64,000 nt of DNA. It comes from Anastrepha obliqua. Lineage: Eukaryota > Arthropoda > Insecta > Diptera > Tephritidae. The DNA is taken from the NCBI RefSeq assembly GCF_027943255.1, contig NC_072895.1, forward strand, positions 71,984,001 to 72,048,000, in the 5' to 3' direction. The notes below the pieces were generated by a model. That model did not search any database. It was not told the origin of the DNA and saw only the letters and a list, made by a program, of their open reading frames with translations. Made by a program: the position numbers and the translations under genes. Shown in pieces: positions 54,344-64,000 of this stretch. Numbering within the stretch: the first letter of the stretch is position 1; each line of letters begins with the position of its first letter.

Positions 54344-54780
54344 CGGACGTGACGAAATAAAAGCGGGTTTTCCTCGTTAAGAGTTTCCACTATTCTCAAG
54401 TTGTTTTATTTATTACTTCAGTGTAGACACATATAGAAGTGGCACATATAGAATCCAATCCGATGCATGGTCAAAATACATATATATATATGACACAAAT
54501 CCATGGGAATAGTTAAGTTAGAAATATAAATAATTAAGTACTACTTATAAAATAACATGAAATTATTCTATGGCTTACAACGACCTTTTTCAAATTTTTA
54601 CTACATTTTCAGAAAGGGGATAAACTTATGCCCTTTTTTCCCTTGCTTCCAAATTGCATCAATGGTTTAAGTAGCATCCGAAATCAGTTGTCAAACTTTA
54701 CTTAACCTGCTCGTAATACTAAATTGACATTCGATTTTCGATCTTCGACAACCAGCGAATATCGAAGATCGAATCCAACT
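54344..54780. other. AT-rich non-coding DNA
   Basis: Between the P-like fragment and the LINE end. Contains inverted pieces 'gattttcgatcttcg' and 'cgaatatcgaagatcgaat' (54732-54775). Confidence 0.45.
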
Positions 54781-56570
54781 CATAATAGGGGCCATTGTTT
54801 TAAAAGTCGACAGCAACATTTCCTTGTCTTTGCCCCAAGTGCTGCCGGCGAGCGACTTGAGAACCTTGTTGCGATTCTGTACTTAGTTGCAGTAGCGGTT
54901 GTATGCACAGAGAAGGAGAGCAAGCTGTCAAAGGTAACTCCCAAAATTTTGGGGTTGTTAACCGTCGGAATTTGTGTATCATCGACTTTCGCCTTGAGTT
55001 GTAGCTTGACCTCCTTTGTCCAGGTGGTGAAAAGGGTCGCCGTGGATTTAGTGGAGGAGAGTTGTAAATTCCTCGCTGTGAAGAAGCGAGAAAGGCTGGC
55101 GAGGTAGCCGTTTACCTTGGAGCATAGGCTATCAATGTCATATCGCGACGCCATTATCGTGCAGTCGTCGGTGTATGAGACCAGGGAGACTCCCTCTGGT
55201 GGCGGGGGGAGTTTCGAAACATAGAAGTTGAAAAGCAAGGGTGAAAGGACACCACCCTGCGGTACATTTTGCTTTATTTTCCTCTGTTTAGATGTTTGGT
55301 CTCGGAATATCACCGACAAATGACGACCACTCCGGTAGTTCGCAGCCCACCTCTACAGCCCTGGTGGGAGTGTCGACTCTAAAATGTCATCTAGTAGCGT
55401 GGCGTGGCTGACTGTATCGAAATCCTTTTATAGATCCAACGCTACTAGGACAGTCCTCTCGCAGGGGCGGTTTTGGTTGAGGCCACGGTTTACCTGGGTG
55501 TTTATGACGGTGAGTGCCGTGGTGGTGCTATACACTCTTCGGAAACCATGCTGGTGCGAGGCTGGGGTCAAGTGTTTCGTAAAGAGTGGGAGTAGAAGGA
55601 CCTCAAGAGTCTTCACTACTGGCGAAAGGAGAGTTATCGGACGATAAGACTCCCCTTGGTTGGCGGATTTCCCAGGCTTCAGTAGTGGGACCACTCTCCC
55701 TAATTTCCACTTATCAGGAATGATGAGACTGGCCATGGACAGGTTGAAGACCCTGGTGAGATATTCTATATTCCCAATGGACCCAACTTTTTCAACATCA
55801 GAATGTTTAGTCCGTCAGGGCCAATGGCTTTGGATGGTTTCATGTGTTTGATGGCCCCCTGAACCTCGTCGCTGGAGAAAGCAAGTGGCGCACTGGTGTT
55901 TGTCGGTTTGTGCAGCCGTCTGGTGGCACTACGTGTGGATCTGTGGGCCGGAGGATACAGAATAAATTGGCGGCTAAAGTAGCACGAGCATCTCTTCGAA
56001 TCCGACGAAACACGACCGTTGAATTTGATATCAATCTATCAACACAGTAGACTGTGCGGGGGAACAAGAGCTGCTGGTTTATTCCCGCACTGGGATAGGA
56101 GCAGGAGGGTTGTGGGCCGTTGGGGGAGTTGTGTTGCTCTTGGGGGCTCCTTATCGTTGAGGTGTTATTAGTGGCGGCAGTTTGAAGTGCCGGCACTGAG
56201 GGCGGTAGCGAGCCGTCTGATGGCGGGAGCAACACGTGGCCACATACCTTGTGAACCACTCCCTATGATTCTTAAGGCCTGAACAGGTCTTAAGATGGCA
56301 CCACCCGTTGCACTTGTTGCACCTAACCGAGGTGAAGCCGTTTGTGGCAGATGCAGCTGTAAAGTACCTCTGGTCCAGGGTTGGGTTCGACGCTAGCCCT
56401 GAAGAGAAGTATTCGGAGCAAACGTGCTGCAAGGGACTGCTCCTGTGACGAAAGATTGGGGTGGGATACGGTAGACTAGACAGGGCTAGTTTACTGGGGC
56501 GGCAGCCCTTGGTCGGGAAAAACCCGAGTCATTCCGATAATGTAGAATCGGCTGCCATGGGAATGTATGT
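54781..56570 (-). mobile_element. Jockey-like LINE with PHD-type finger, endonuclease deleted
   Basis: Reading on the minus strand from about 56570: a leader with the dispersed motif shared with 10476-10610, then ORF pieces. 56432-56151 has a Cys/His finger (RCNKCNGWCHLKTCSGL ... CC) like the PHD fingers of some insect LINE ORFs. At 56050-55860 is the pre-RT segment. 55736-55428 is RT fingers (LGRVVPLLKPGKS, YRPITLLSPVVKTLE). 55319-54790 is the palm with NVPQGGVLSPLLFNFYVSKL and the catalytic box as SYTDDC, then thumb (NNPKILGVTFDS). The apurinic endonuclease region expected between finger and RT is missing. The 3' end is truncated at about 54781. Confidence 0.85.
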
Positions 56571-58549
56571 GTTAGTTCATCAGAATTAGCAGTTAGAGAC
56601 ACTTGCAATACTTACAACATATATGTTATTGTTAACTATCAATAAAGGAAGTAGTCAATAAAATAATACAATAATTGTGTGAGTTAGTATTAAATAAAAT
56701 AATATTCGTTATTTGGAGTAGTGCATGTCAGTGGACCTTGCATTTACTACAATATTTAAAACAGAGTAATAATCTTTGCGATGTAATTATATAGAGATGT
56801 ACCTACAGCATTGTAAATTATTTTCGCAAGACCGCGTTCATACAGGAAAGCTTTTGTTGCTTCAATTCGTAATTTGTGGAAGAGAGGGCGACGATGAAAT
56901 ATATTGGCACCAAGTTGCTTGTGCTCGGTCAGCTCACTTTATGCCCTCCTTCTCATCGATGTTGTTGTTGACTGTAAACTTAAAGCTAGAACACTTTCCA
57001 AATGACGGAGTTGCCATGCGAGCAACACCAAAAGAGAACTCGCAAAGTTGAAGCAACAAAAGTTTCCTCTTCTGAATGCGGTCTAAAAGTACGTGTATGT
57101 ACTAAAGCAATTTAGCAATATGGTAACGTTAATTTCTAAAATACTCATGTTAAATTTGAAGCGACTTGCCCTGCTGATAACAGCTCAGCAGCCGGTTCTG
57201 TTAACCACGTTGTTATTTTCTGCTTGGCTATGCCAAAAAGAAGCTCAACTGCCCTTTTCAATGCCACTCTCCCTTATTCACTATTATATTTATTTATGAG
57301 AGAATGGTTAGCAAATCTCTGCTAGCATTCCATTAAATCCCTGTTATACGTTCACGTGTTGAGGTAATGTAAACACGCTGTTAACCAAACGAAATGTAGT
57401 CTGTTATTTAAAATATTTTACCACAAACAAATTTAAGTAGAGAACTAAAATAACTCTTCTCTCGGGCATACATATTTGTGTGTTCCAGACATGCTATACT
57501 GCTTTTGGACTCCCTGTTGCTGTGTTGGTCAATATTGTCATTCAAAGTGATTATTATTATTATCTTTATTTTACTAGTTTCAAAAGACAATGAAATTTAG
57601 ACATCAAATAAAAAACCAAACTTTTTTATAAACAACCAAATTGTACTATTCGCATTATTCAAAAAATGTTTAACATTTTTGCCTTAATTTAGTTTTCATG
57701 TTAAATTCACTGCTGCATTCTCGGCAGACGTCGCTTTAGAGCGCCAGCAACAGCGGGAATAGCAGAATAAATTTTAGTGCGCCAGAGCAATGTCAGCAAT
57801 AGAAACGTGTGTTTTGGTGTCTACAGAAACGTGTTCGTTCGATTAAAAATTTTGTGCATAAATAAATTCATAATTAATTTGACCAAATTTAAAATTAATA
57901 AAAAATAGTAATTTAATAGATTGGAAACTTCGCGGTTTAAGAAACAAAGTGAGTTTATTTTATAAAAAAAATCGGTTTTCGGCACACTTGTTAAAGCAGC
58001 AAAGTGCCTATAAATGCGTGTCTGTGTGGCTTTTATGCGGCCAAGCAACCACCCGAGCAATGTTAGCACGTGAGCGTGGGGTTAGAATTCGCGAAACATA
58101 GCATACGGAAATGGAATAAAACAGAATAAAACCAAATAAAAATGAATTAACAAAAACGAAAATAGAATTTTAGAGTGGCTATCTCTCGATTGCATAGAAA
58201 ATTACATTGCTTTCGCTGTAGCAGTTGCTGGGCGGCAAGAGCCTTCTGTGAGATGTACACACTCCATTGAAGGTCACTAATGGTTTAATACAATGGTGGT
58301 CGGTTTTCTTGTTGGTTCATTGTTTGCTGACTCAGGAACTGAATAATGCTCAGAAAATCAATTTTTCCACATACGACAAAAAAATGCCGGATTAACAGAA
58401 ATATAAAACGATTTCAATAAACTATGCTCCACGAGGCAAATATTTCGTCAAGTTATAACACACATGAGTATTGGTATTTCACATAAAAGATCTTCTTAGC
58501 ATGTGCTTATGTACAGTGTTGTGTACAACTTAAGCGTATATGTATGTAT
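56571..58549. other. Non-coding DNA
   Basis: No supported gene. The (TTA)n run near 57550-57560 and other short ORFs do not suggest coding. Confidence 0.45.
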
Positions 58550-58996
58550 TAGGCCGGGTCGATTTGTGGAGAGGCAAAAAAATCGCCCATTGCTCTGTGA
58601 AAATCATATTCTAGGGATCAAAATAAGAAACTTTGCCGAAGGAACCATACCTTTAAAACGAATTCTGATGTCCCCCAATTTGGGTCGAACTTTTTAGTTT
58701 CTTTTCTCATGTAAAGGCCAAAAATGGTGATATTTTGAAATGATTGTATGGAGAACCCCCAAGGGAGTTCCAGGGGTGTGCCACTGGTATGGGCCGATAC
58801 AGTCCAAAGTCAGTGGGGGTCGGTCATAAATTTGGACTCGATTGGAGCACTCAAAGTGGGATTTTTCGTTCGACCCAAATTGGGGGACATCAGAATTCGT
58901 TTTAGAGGTATGGTTCCTTCGGCAAAGTTTCTTATTTTGATCCCTAGAATATGATTTTCACAGAGCAATGGGCGATTTTTAAATCGACCCGCCCTA
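58550..58996. mobile_element. Foldback MITE with 8-bp target duplication
   Basis: 447 bp with long inverted arms, about 130 bp each, nearly identical (catattctagggatcaaaat, tttgccgaaggaaccatacc, attctgatgtcccccaattt and their inverses). The ends read TAGG(C/G)CGGGTCGATTT. GTATGTAT flanks both sides (58542-58549 and 58997-59004), an 8-bp duplication that would fit hAT- or P-type insertion; the local GTAT repeat weakens this. There is no transposase inside. Confidence 0.85.
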
Positions 58997-59022
58997 GTAT
59001 GTATATATGTATATGCATGTCT

Positions 59023-59197
59023 GTATATATAATTGGTGCAGAATTGCAGAAATATCTTCGGAGGTTTTCTATTGCCAGCCGAGGGGCGACTGCTATCAGA
59101 AAAAAAGTGTTTCTATTATTTGATGTTCATACCCGGAGATTCGAACCAGTGCGAATGGTAATCACGCACCAATCTATTCTGATACGGTGGTCGTAAC
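59023..59197 (-). mobile_element. tRNA-derived SINE, internally deleted copy
   Basis: Minus strand from 59197: head (accgtatcagaatagattgg), B box GGTTCGAATCT, then cgcccctcggctggcaat. It jumps from 'tatttctgca' directly to 'gcaccaattatatata'. About 140 bp of the body is missing compared with 12607-12931. Confidence 0.85.
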
Positions 59198-61779
59198 ATG
59201 CCTAATATTTTCGCCTATACCCATACATATATAAGCATAGAACATTTTAAAAAGAACAAATTTTTGAAAACCATATAATTTTTTTTTTGTTTTCCTCTTT
59301 GAAAACAACAAGAACAATCAATTGACCATACGGAAAGCCTGATAATTCGGCAACGTTTGTTTGTTTATTTTATTGGGAGTAATATCAATAAACTACAGAA
59401 GTTCTTACTAACGAAAATCAAGATCTATATTAAAATACTTTGAGGGAAATACTAAAATAATATTGAGCTTAATAATAAAAAAAAACAAATTTTTGGCAAA
59501 GAAAAAGTTAGGCGTAATAGAATTCGAAATCTCGTTTAGTACCGAAGTGGGCGCGCTACTGCTTCAAAAAGGAACTGAAGAAGGAACTGGACGAAAAAAT
59601 GAGGGGCAATCATAATCAGCATTTCTCACACCAAACACAAAAGGTAAATAGAGGATAGTGCTTCTGTTTTCAAAGAACTTTAGGTTAATTAGAAGAAGAC
59701 GGGACTTATAGGTAGGGATGGGATTAGAAAATTTAAGGGAACTCAAGGCTTATTTAGGGAATAATACGCTCGATTCTATCAATAGGGAATTTGTAATGAG
59801 GGCTCCAAATCCAGACGCAGAAATTTTGAAGTGCGGTACGATGAGGTTGCAAGTCAAATATTATATATTACATAGGCCTTTATAGAACACTTCGATGGTG
59901 GTACCAACCGTGGTCCAACTTCACTCTTTCTTTTGTTATGGCAAACTTTGTATACAATTTTATTAACAGAATATTGAAGTTATTGCCAATATTTTTCGAA
60001 ATATTTTTTAATAAACAGCTCAAATGTTGTGGCATAAATGTGAAAACAGTGTAGTTTGACTAAGTGTGCATATATATTTTCGTTTAATTAGTGATAGAAA
60101 AAAGCAACATTTTGAAAGTGTTTACGACCTGCGCAAGACAACAAAAAATGTATTATTGTTGCTGTTGTTAGAAAAGGTATTTGAGGCTTCGCTGCCGGGT
60201 GAGCTCTACATAGGCCAATTAGTTTTACTGAATATTTCCTGTTCCGCTTTTTTTAATCATCTCTGAAGTTTTAGATTTTAAATTCGAATTTTTAAATCAA
60301 GAATGAATGGTTCTTTCTGCAAGGCTATTTGCAAAGATATGATGCAATAGACTCATACAAATTTAACCTAAATATAACAACACTAAAGCAAAACTTGCTT
60401 AAATTTTTCTCAGAGCTGTACATAAAACCACACATATATTTATATAATCGCTACCCAACACAACATTTTTTATATCAACTGGAGACACATTTGGTTGGAA
60501 AAAGCTTTCTCAAATCTCTAACGTTAATTCTCAACAAGAGGATCATAATAAAGGGCACTTTTTTAAATTCACTTTTTGGTATCGAATGAAACAAATATTT
60601 TGTTTTATTTTATACATTTAATAAATTTCTTATTTTATTCAATACTTACAAAACTTAATTATACAAAACATTAATTATATAAACTTTTTTAAATAAAGAT
60701 TAATTCTATAAAATAAAATTAGTTCCATTTTCGACATTTAATTGGTATGAAAGCTTGCAGATTAATCGATCATTACATTTTTTTAGCTTCTTATTATTGA
60801 CTATATAAAATTTTGTCAATAAAAGTTTTGTGTACAAAATAAAATTGTAAAAAATATAAGTACTACCGGAAAATTGTTAACGATTTTGCAAATATTCCTC
60901 AACCTCAATAAGGTTGGAGAAAATTATAGGGAATGCTAAAACTAAATTTGAGAACTAAGAGTTTATCAATCGTTGGAGAATATTTTTTCTTGTGTTTACT
61001 GCGTATGCCAAGTTGACTATTAAACAAGTTTATTCGCCATACGCTAGTATTCAGTTTTGTTTAAGAGTGTTCCTAACATTTGCTACAACAATGGTACTAA
61101 AAATAGATAATAAAATGCTCCTAATATCTATGTATGTATGTATGTCTCTATGGTGGGAAAATATACGAAAGTCCCTTTATGCTTGCTTTGCGCTTTATGA
61201 GCTTTCCTCGATACTGCATATGTTTTTATTTATGCTTTACATAAAATGTTACATATACGGGCGAGTGCAAATGTAATTTGGCCAGAACATTTTGGGCCAA
61301 CATTTTAGGCATGGCTTGGCTTTAACCTCGTAACCTCCAAGCAAAACTTGCGCACTGCCCTTTGTGTTTGTTGGTATAACACGTTGCCCAATGTTTACTT
61401 CAACTTCAACAATGAGCTCGAGGTGGAAATTTGAGTTTTGAAAAGAGAAAAGGGCAGTCCGAGTGTGATGATATTTGTTGAGTTCTTGGTCAGAAATTCC
61501 GTCTTGCTGAAAAATCCACAAATCAGGCCTCTTTTGACAAATCAGGCCTCCCTCAAATATCCCCTGATAATATCCTTTATTTACCGCCAAATTGTGTTAA
61601 TTATAATACCTAAATTGAAAAAAAAGTGTTTCAAACATGTACACATAATACGAAGTTTCAATTATTTGTAACGATTCGCAAAATCCCGTGACTTTGATTT
61701 TTTGTTATAGGCGTAAGCCACTTGGGCTGCTTGCAAAAATGTGCAGTTTAAAATAAAATTAAACCTGTATAAAATAAAT
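59198..61779. other. AT-rich non-coding DNA
   Basis: No supported gene. Near 60148-60160 a (TTG)n-like run could be another LINE tail, without a body I can read. Confidence 0.4.
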
Positions 61780-61883
61780 GATAAAAATACTTCGTAACAT
61801 ACGAATACAGATTGACAACTGTGACCTATCTTTTCTCTGCCTGCTGGATTTCTCTAAGGCATATGAGGCATTTGATTCGGTAA
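61780..61883 (+). pseudogene. LINE reverse transcriptase fragment (palm)
   Basis: A frame reads ILRNIRIQIDNCDLSFLCLL, then DFSKAYEAFDSVN. This is the first palm block with catalytic Asp (LLDFSKAFD) of a Jockey/CR1-like RT, carrying a short insertion. It is cut at the (CAA)n tail of the next, oppositely oriented LINE. Confidence 0.6.
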
Positions 61884-62457
61884 ATGTTGTTGCTGTTGTT
61901 GTTGTATCAGTAACTTTGCCCTGTCAGTAAAGTGTAATCACCGGTCGTCTTCGTCTAGCTCATCTAACGGTAGGCCCAGGAAACTGGCTGTTTCGACGGG
62001 TTGGGTCCAGAGGGAGAGAGGTGTTAGATGAGTGGGTTTGATGGGACATGTGAAAAGGTGGTTACTGTTGTGCGGGGTGCCTTCACATGCCGGACATATG
62101 TTTAGTATGTCGGAGTCGATTCTGAAGTTTAACCTGCTACAATATCCAGAAGGTAGTTGTGCCAAGGTTACGCGGGACTCTGGGGGAAGTTGGAGCTCTT
62201 CGTCTGCGTTTGGTGGTGGTTGGACTCCGATAACGGTATTCGGGGGTCGGGAGCTTAAGAAGGTGGTGGTTTCCCGATGAACGTCGTTTATGGCCTGTCT
62301 GTACATTGTCCGATCCAGTAGCTGTCTGTCTGTTTTGTCTGGGAGGTGACTCAGGCTCGAGCTGGTGTCTGCACGGTAACACCCTAGCAGAAACTGCTTA
62401 CTGAGCAGTTTATTGTATTGAGCATTTATTGTAGAAGAAATCGGGACAATTTCTCTA
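61884..62457 (-). mobile_element. Jockey-like LINE, 3' terminal part with (CAA)n tail
   Basis: Minus-strand frame to TAA at about 61938, 175 codons as read. It carries STINAQYNKLLSKQFLLGC and the C-terminal Cys/His motif GYCSRLNFRI ... CPACEGTPHNSNHLFTCP, followed by LSLWTQPVETASFLGLPL. This zinc-knuckle-like end is typical of Jockey-clade ORF2. After the stop, a short 3' UTR ends in a (CAA)n tail (minus strand, 61912-61884). The upstream part is truncated. It probably belongs to the same broad family as 54781-56570, but the two do not overlap. Confidence 0.83.
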
Positions 62458-62520
62458 TGCGACATTACAATGAGTTTTGAGTTTAAGTGTGCCCGTAGGG
62501 GACAACTGCCGCATCCTAAC
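62458..62520 (+). repeat. 3' tail of an LOA/R1-like LINE
   Basis: 'gcgacattacaatgagtt..gagtttaagtgtgcccg..aggggacaac..ccgcatcctaac' aligns base for base with the 3' end at 9069-9130, in + orientation. Only the last 60 bp or so are present. Confidence 0.65.
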
Positions 62521-62924
62521 TTACAGCCATACGATGAAAGTATTTACAGCTTGGTTTCGCGTTGCCTGGTACAACTTAAGCCATTTCTCGAAGTCGTAAG
62601 CATCTAATTTGGTAATTACGTATATATGTATGTATGTATTGTTCTATTAAAAGTGTGTGCAATTATCTAATATGTCATCGGAAGTTAACTATACCCTAGA
62701 ATTTAATTTATTTATAATACTTAGCCCATCTAGTGCAGCTTTTCAATACCTTAATATAGGTATGCATGTTCCAATCAACCATAAGGTGATTTGTTCGCGT
62801 AACTAACTTGTTGTATGAGATTTTGTATGTGAAACTATTATTCGAGCTGTTTATAAAGTAAGTAGTTTCGCAAAATGTTCGGCATTAAATTGATAGGAAA
62901 AGAGCAAAAATTCATTTGTTGGCT
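62521..62924. other. AT-rich non-coding DNA
   Basis: No gene recognised. Confidence 0.4.
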
Positions 62925-63958
62925 TTGTTTTATAAACTTCTTGTTTACATAAACCTCACAAGAAAAAGTCAGGTGCAGTAAGGTCAGGCGACCTGGAGGG
63001 CCAACGAAATTCGGAGTTTCTTGAAATCAGTTTATTGGGAAATTTTCGTCGCAACTCTGTCATAACAGTCTGGGCTATGTGAGACGTTGCCCCATCTTGT
63101 TGAAACCACACAGAGTTGAAAGGAATTCTCTTTCGGCGTAGTTCTGGATAGAAAAATTCTTTCAGCACTTTCAAATAACGGTCTCCAGTAACCATAACGG
63201 TGTGACCATTTTCTTCAAAAAAATAAGGCCCGACAATACAGCGTGAAGAAACCGCACACCACACTGTCACGCGAAGATGATGCAATTCCGTCTCGGGGAG
63301 TATCTGTGGGTTAGAAGTACTCCATATTCGACAATTTTGTTTGTTCACATTGCCGTTTAAATCGAAATGGGCCTCATCAGACATGAAAAGGCGGTTTAAC
63401 ATGTTTTGGTCTTCTTCCACCATTTGCAGGATCTTCTGGCAAAATTCCAAGCGAATCGGCAAGTCTGCTGCATTCAGTTTGTTAACGATTTGAATTTTGT
63501 AGGGAAATAAGTCTAAATCTTTGTGCATTATTGTTTGCAAAGACTGTCGGCTGACACCAAGTTGAGCAGATAAGCTTCTTGTTGAAACCCTTGGATTGCT
63601 TTGTATAGCTGCAGCTACAGCAGGGATCGTTTCCTCCGTCCGAACTGGTGGGTTTCGATGATAAGGCCTTCTTGCGACTGTTCCTTGCTCAGCAAAATTA
63701 TTCACCAGTCTCATTATGGTCCATCTGCTCGGGGGATCGCTGCCAAACATCCGCCTGTACTCTCTCTGTACCAAAACTACGGACTCCAGTGCGTGATAGC
63801 GGCGGACTATCCAAATTCTTGTTTGCGTGTCCCAGTTATCCATTTTAATAAATTTTAAAGATCAATCTGCAAATTAAAACAAAAATGGAACAGATAACTT
63901 AAAAAGAAAAAAAGTTATTCAATTTTTTTTTTGGTAGCGGCTTTCATCAGCCACCCTG
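62925..63958 (-). mobile_element. rosa-like mariner, one terminus present
   Basis: On the minus strand the element starts at 63958 with CAGGGTGGCTGATGAAAGCC (TA follows at 63959-63960). It runs through a short 5' UTR into the transposase and is cut after the KTKPTN block at about 62925. No second terminus was found. Only one base of lesion is needed to explain the break in the coding part that remains. Confidence 0.88.
62956..63843 (-). pseudogene. DD41D mariner transposase, truncated
   Basis: The ATG at 63843 opens 295 codons. The N-terminus has two helix-turn-helix regions (about residues 5-55 and 75-115). The catalytic Asp residues lie in LFMSDEAHFDLNG, WFQQDGATSHIAQ and SPDLTAPDFFL. Forty-one residues lie between the second and third Asp, which is the DD41D spacing of the rosa group first named from the fruit fly Ceratitis rosa. 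TGA at 62958-62956 replaces the TGG expected after FFL (family FLWG). The frame then continues GLCKQEVYKTKPTN before homology is lost. Full proteins are about 340-350 residues, so the C-terminus is missing. Confidence 0.9.
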
Positions 63959-64000
63959 TATTTGAAAACTGCATTAACACGTTTTATTAATTTCTCTTAT

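Noticed and set aside
55384..56050. Plus-strand ORFs of 60-90 codons
   Set aside because: Antisense shadows of the LINE RT on the minus strand.
58503..58954. Two ORFs (64 and 68 codons) with similar residues in opposite order
   Set aside because: They are the two strands of the foldback arms of the MITE at 58550-58996, not genes.
61249..61590. 113-codon minus-strand ORF with IFQQDG, like a mariner second Asp block
   Set aside because: No neighbouring transposase blocks in any frame; a six-residue match is not enough.

Overview
The window is AT-rich nuclear DNA of a higher fly. It carries one recognisable host gene, the 3' two thirds of Src42A (Src-family tyrosine kinase, + strand, 8 exons, 34393-40782), set in a dense field of decayed transposable elements. 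Three copies of a tRNA-derived SINE that I recall from tephritid fruit flies, (CAA)n-tailed LINE remnants, rosa-like (DD41D) mariner remnants and many GTAT/CATA microsatellites point to Tephritidae. The family call is inference; 'brachyceran fly' is safer.

Layout. 1-500: Tc1-like fossil. 3216-4827: almost intact Tc1-type element with 200-bp IR/DR terminal repeats and one nonsense codon in its transposase. 7402-9134: 5'-truncated LINE with RT and RNase H remnants. 9321-10992: decayed piggyBac with TTAA target sites. 12607-12931: SINE. 17230-18090: Tc1/mariner fossil. 19517-19836: SINE. 21278-21815: deleted mariner. 22863-27871: the most unusual object, a DNA transposon with about 50-bp imperfect terminal inverted repeats. 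It encodes a broken protein with a PIN/XPG-like nuclease and a cysteine-rich (CXC-like) tail (Academ-like by my reading). Its first 1,133 bp are exactly tandemly duplicated, and a 718-bp TTAA MITE sits inside the nuclease domain. 28337-28720: GC-rich unclassified fragment with nested inverted repeats. 30347-31665: RTE-like LINE remnant with a mutated catalytic box. 33280-33639: 360-bp mariner deletion derivative. 33690-34045: foldback repeat.

34393-40782: Src42A SH2 and kinase exons. Splice sites are canonical and phases agree throughout. Exons for the SH3 domain and N-terminus were not found in the preceding 34 kb, so either the intron is very long or they lie outside the window. Two introns carry mariner debris. 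40783 to about 43340: 3' UTR and AT-rich flank. 43340-43942: LINE/SINE-like fragments. 48399-49270: rearranged LINE fragment. 50060-51070: two mariner fragments. 52790-54343: mariner, Harbinger and P-like transposase fragments side by side; the P-like one keeps a plausible intron. 54781-56570: LINE with a PHD-like finger and an RT domain but no endonuclease domain. 58550-58996: foldback MITE with an apparent 8-bp target duplication. 59023-59197: deleted SINE. 61780-62520: pieces of three LINEs joined end to end. 62925-63958: rosa-like mariner whose 295-codon ORF is truncated by a stop.

No rRNA, tRNA, CRISPR array or operon was seen. The elements show no sign of working together. The only functional unit supported is Src42A.
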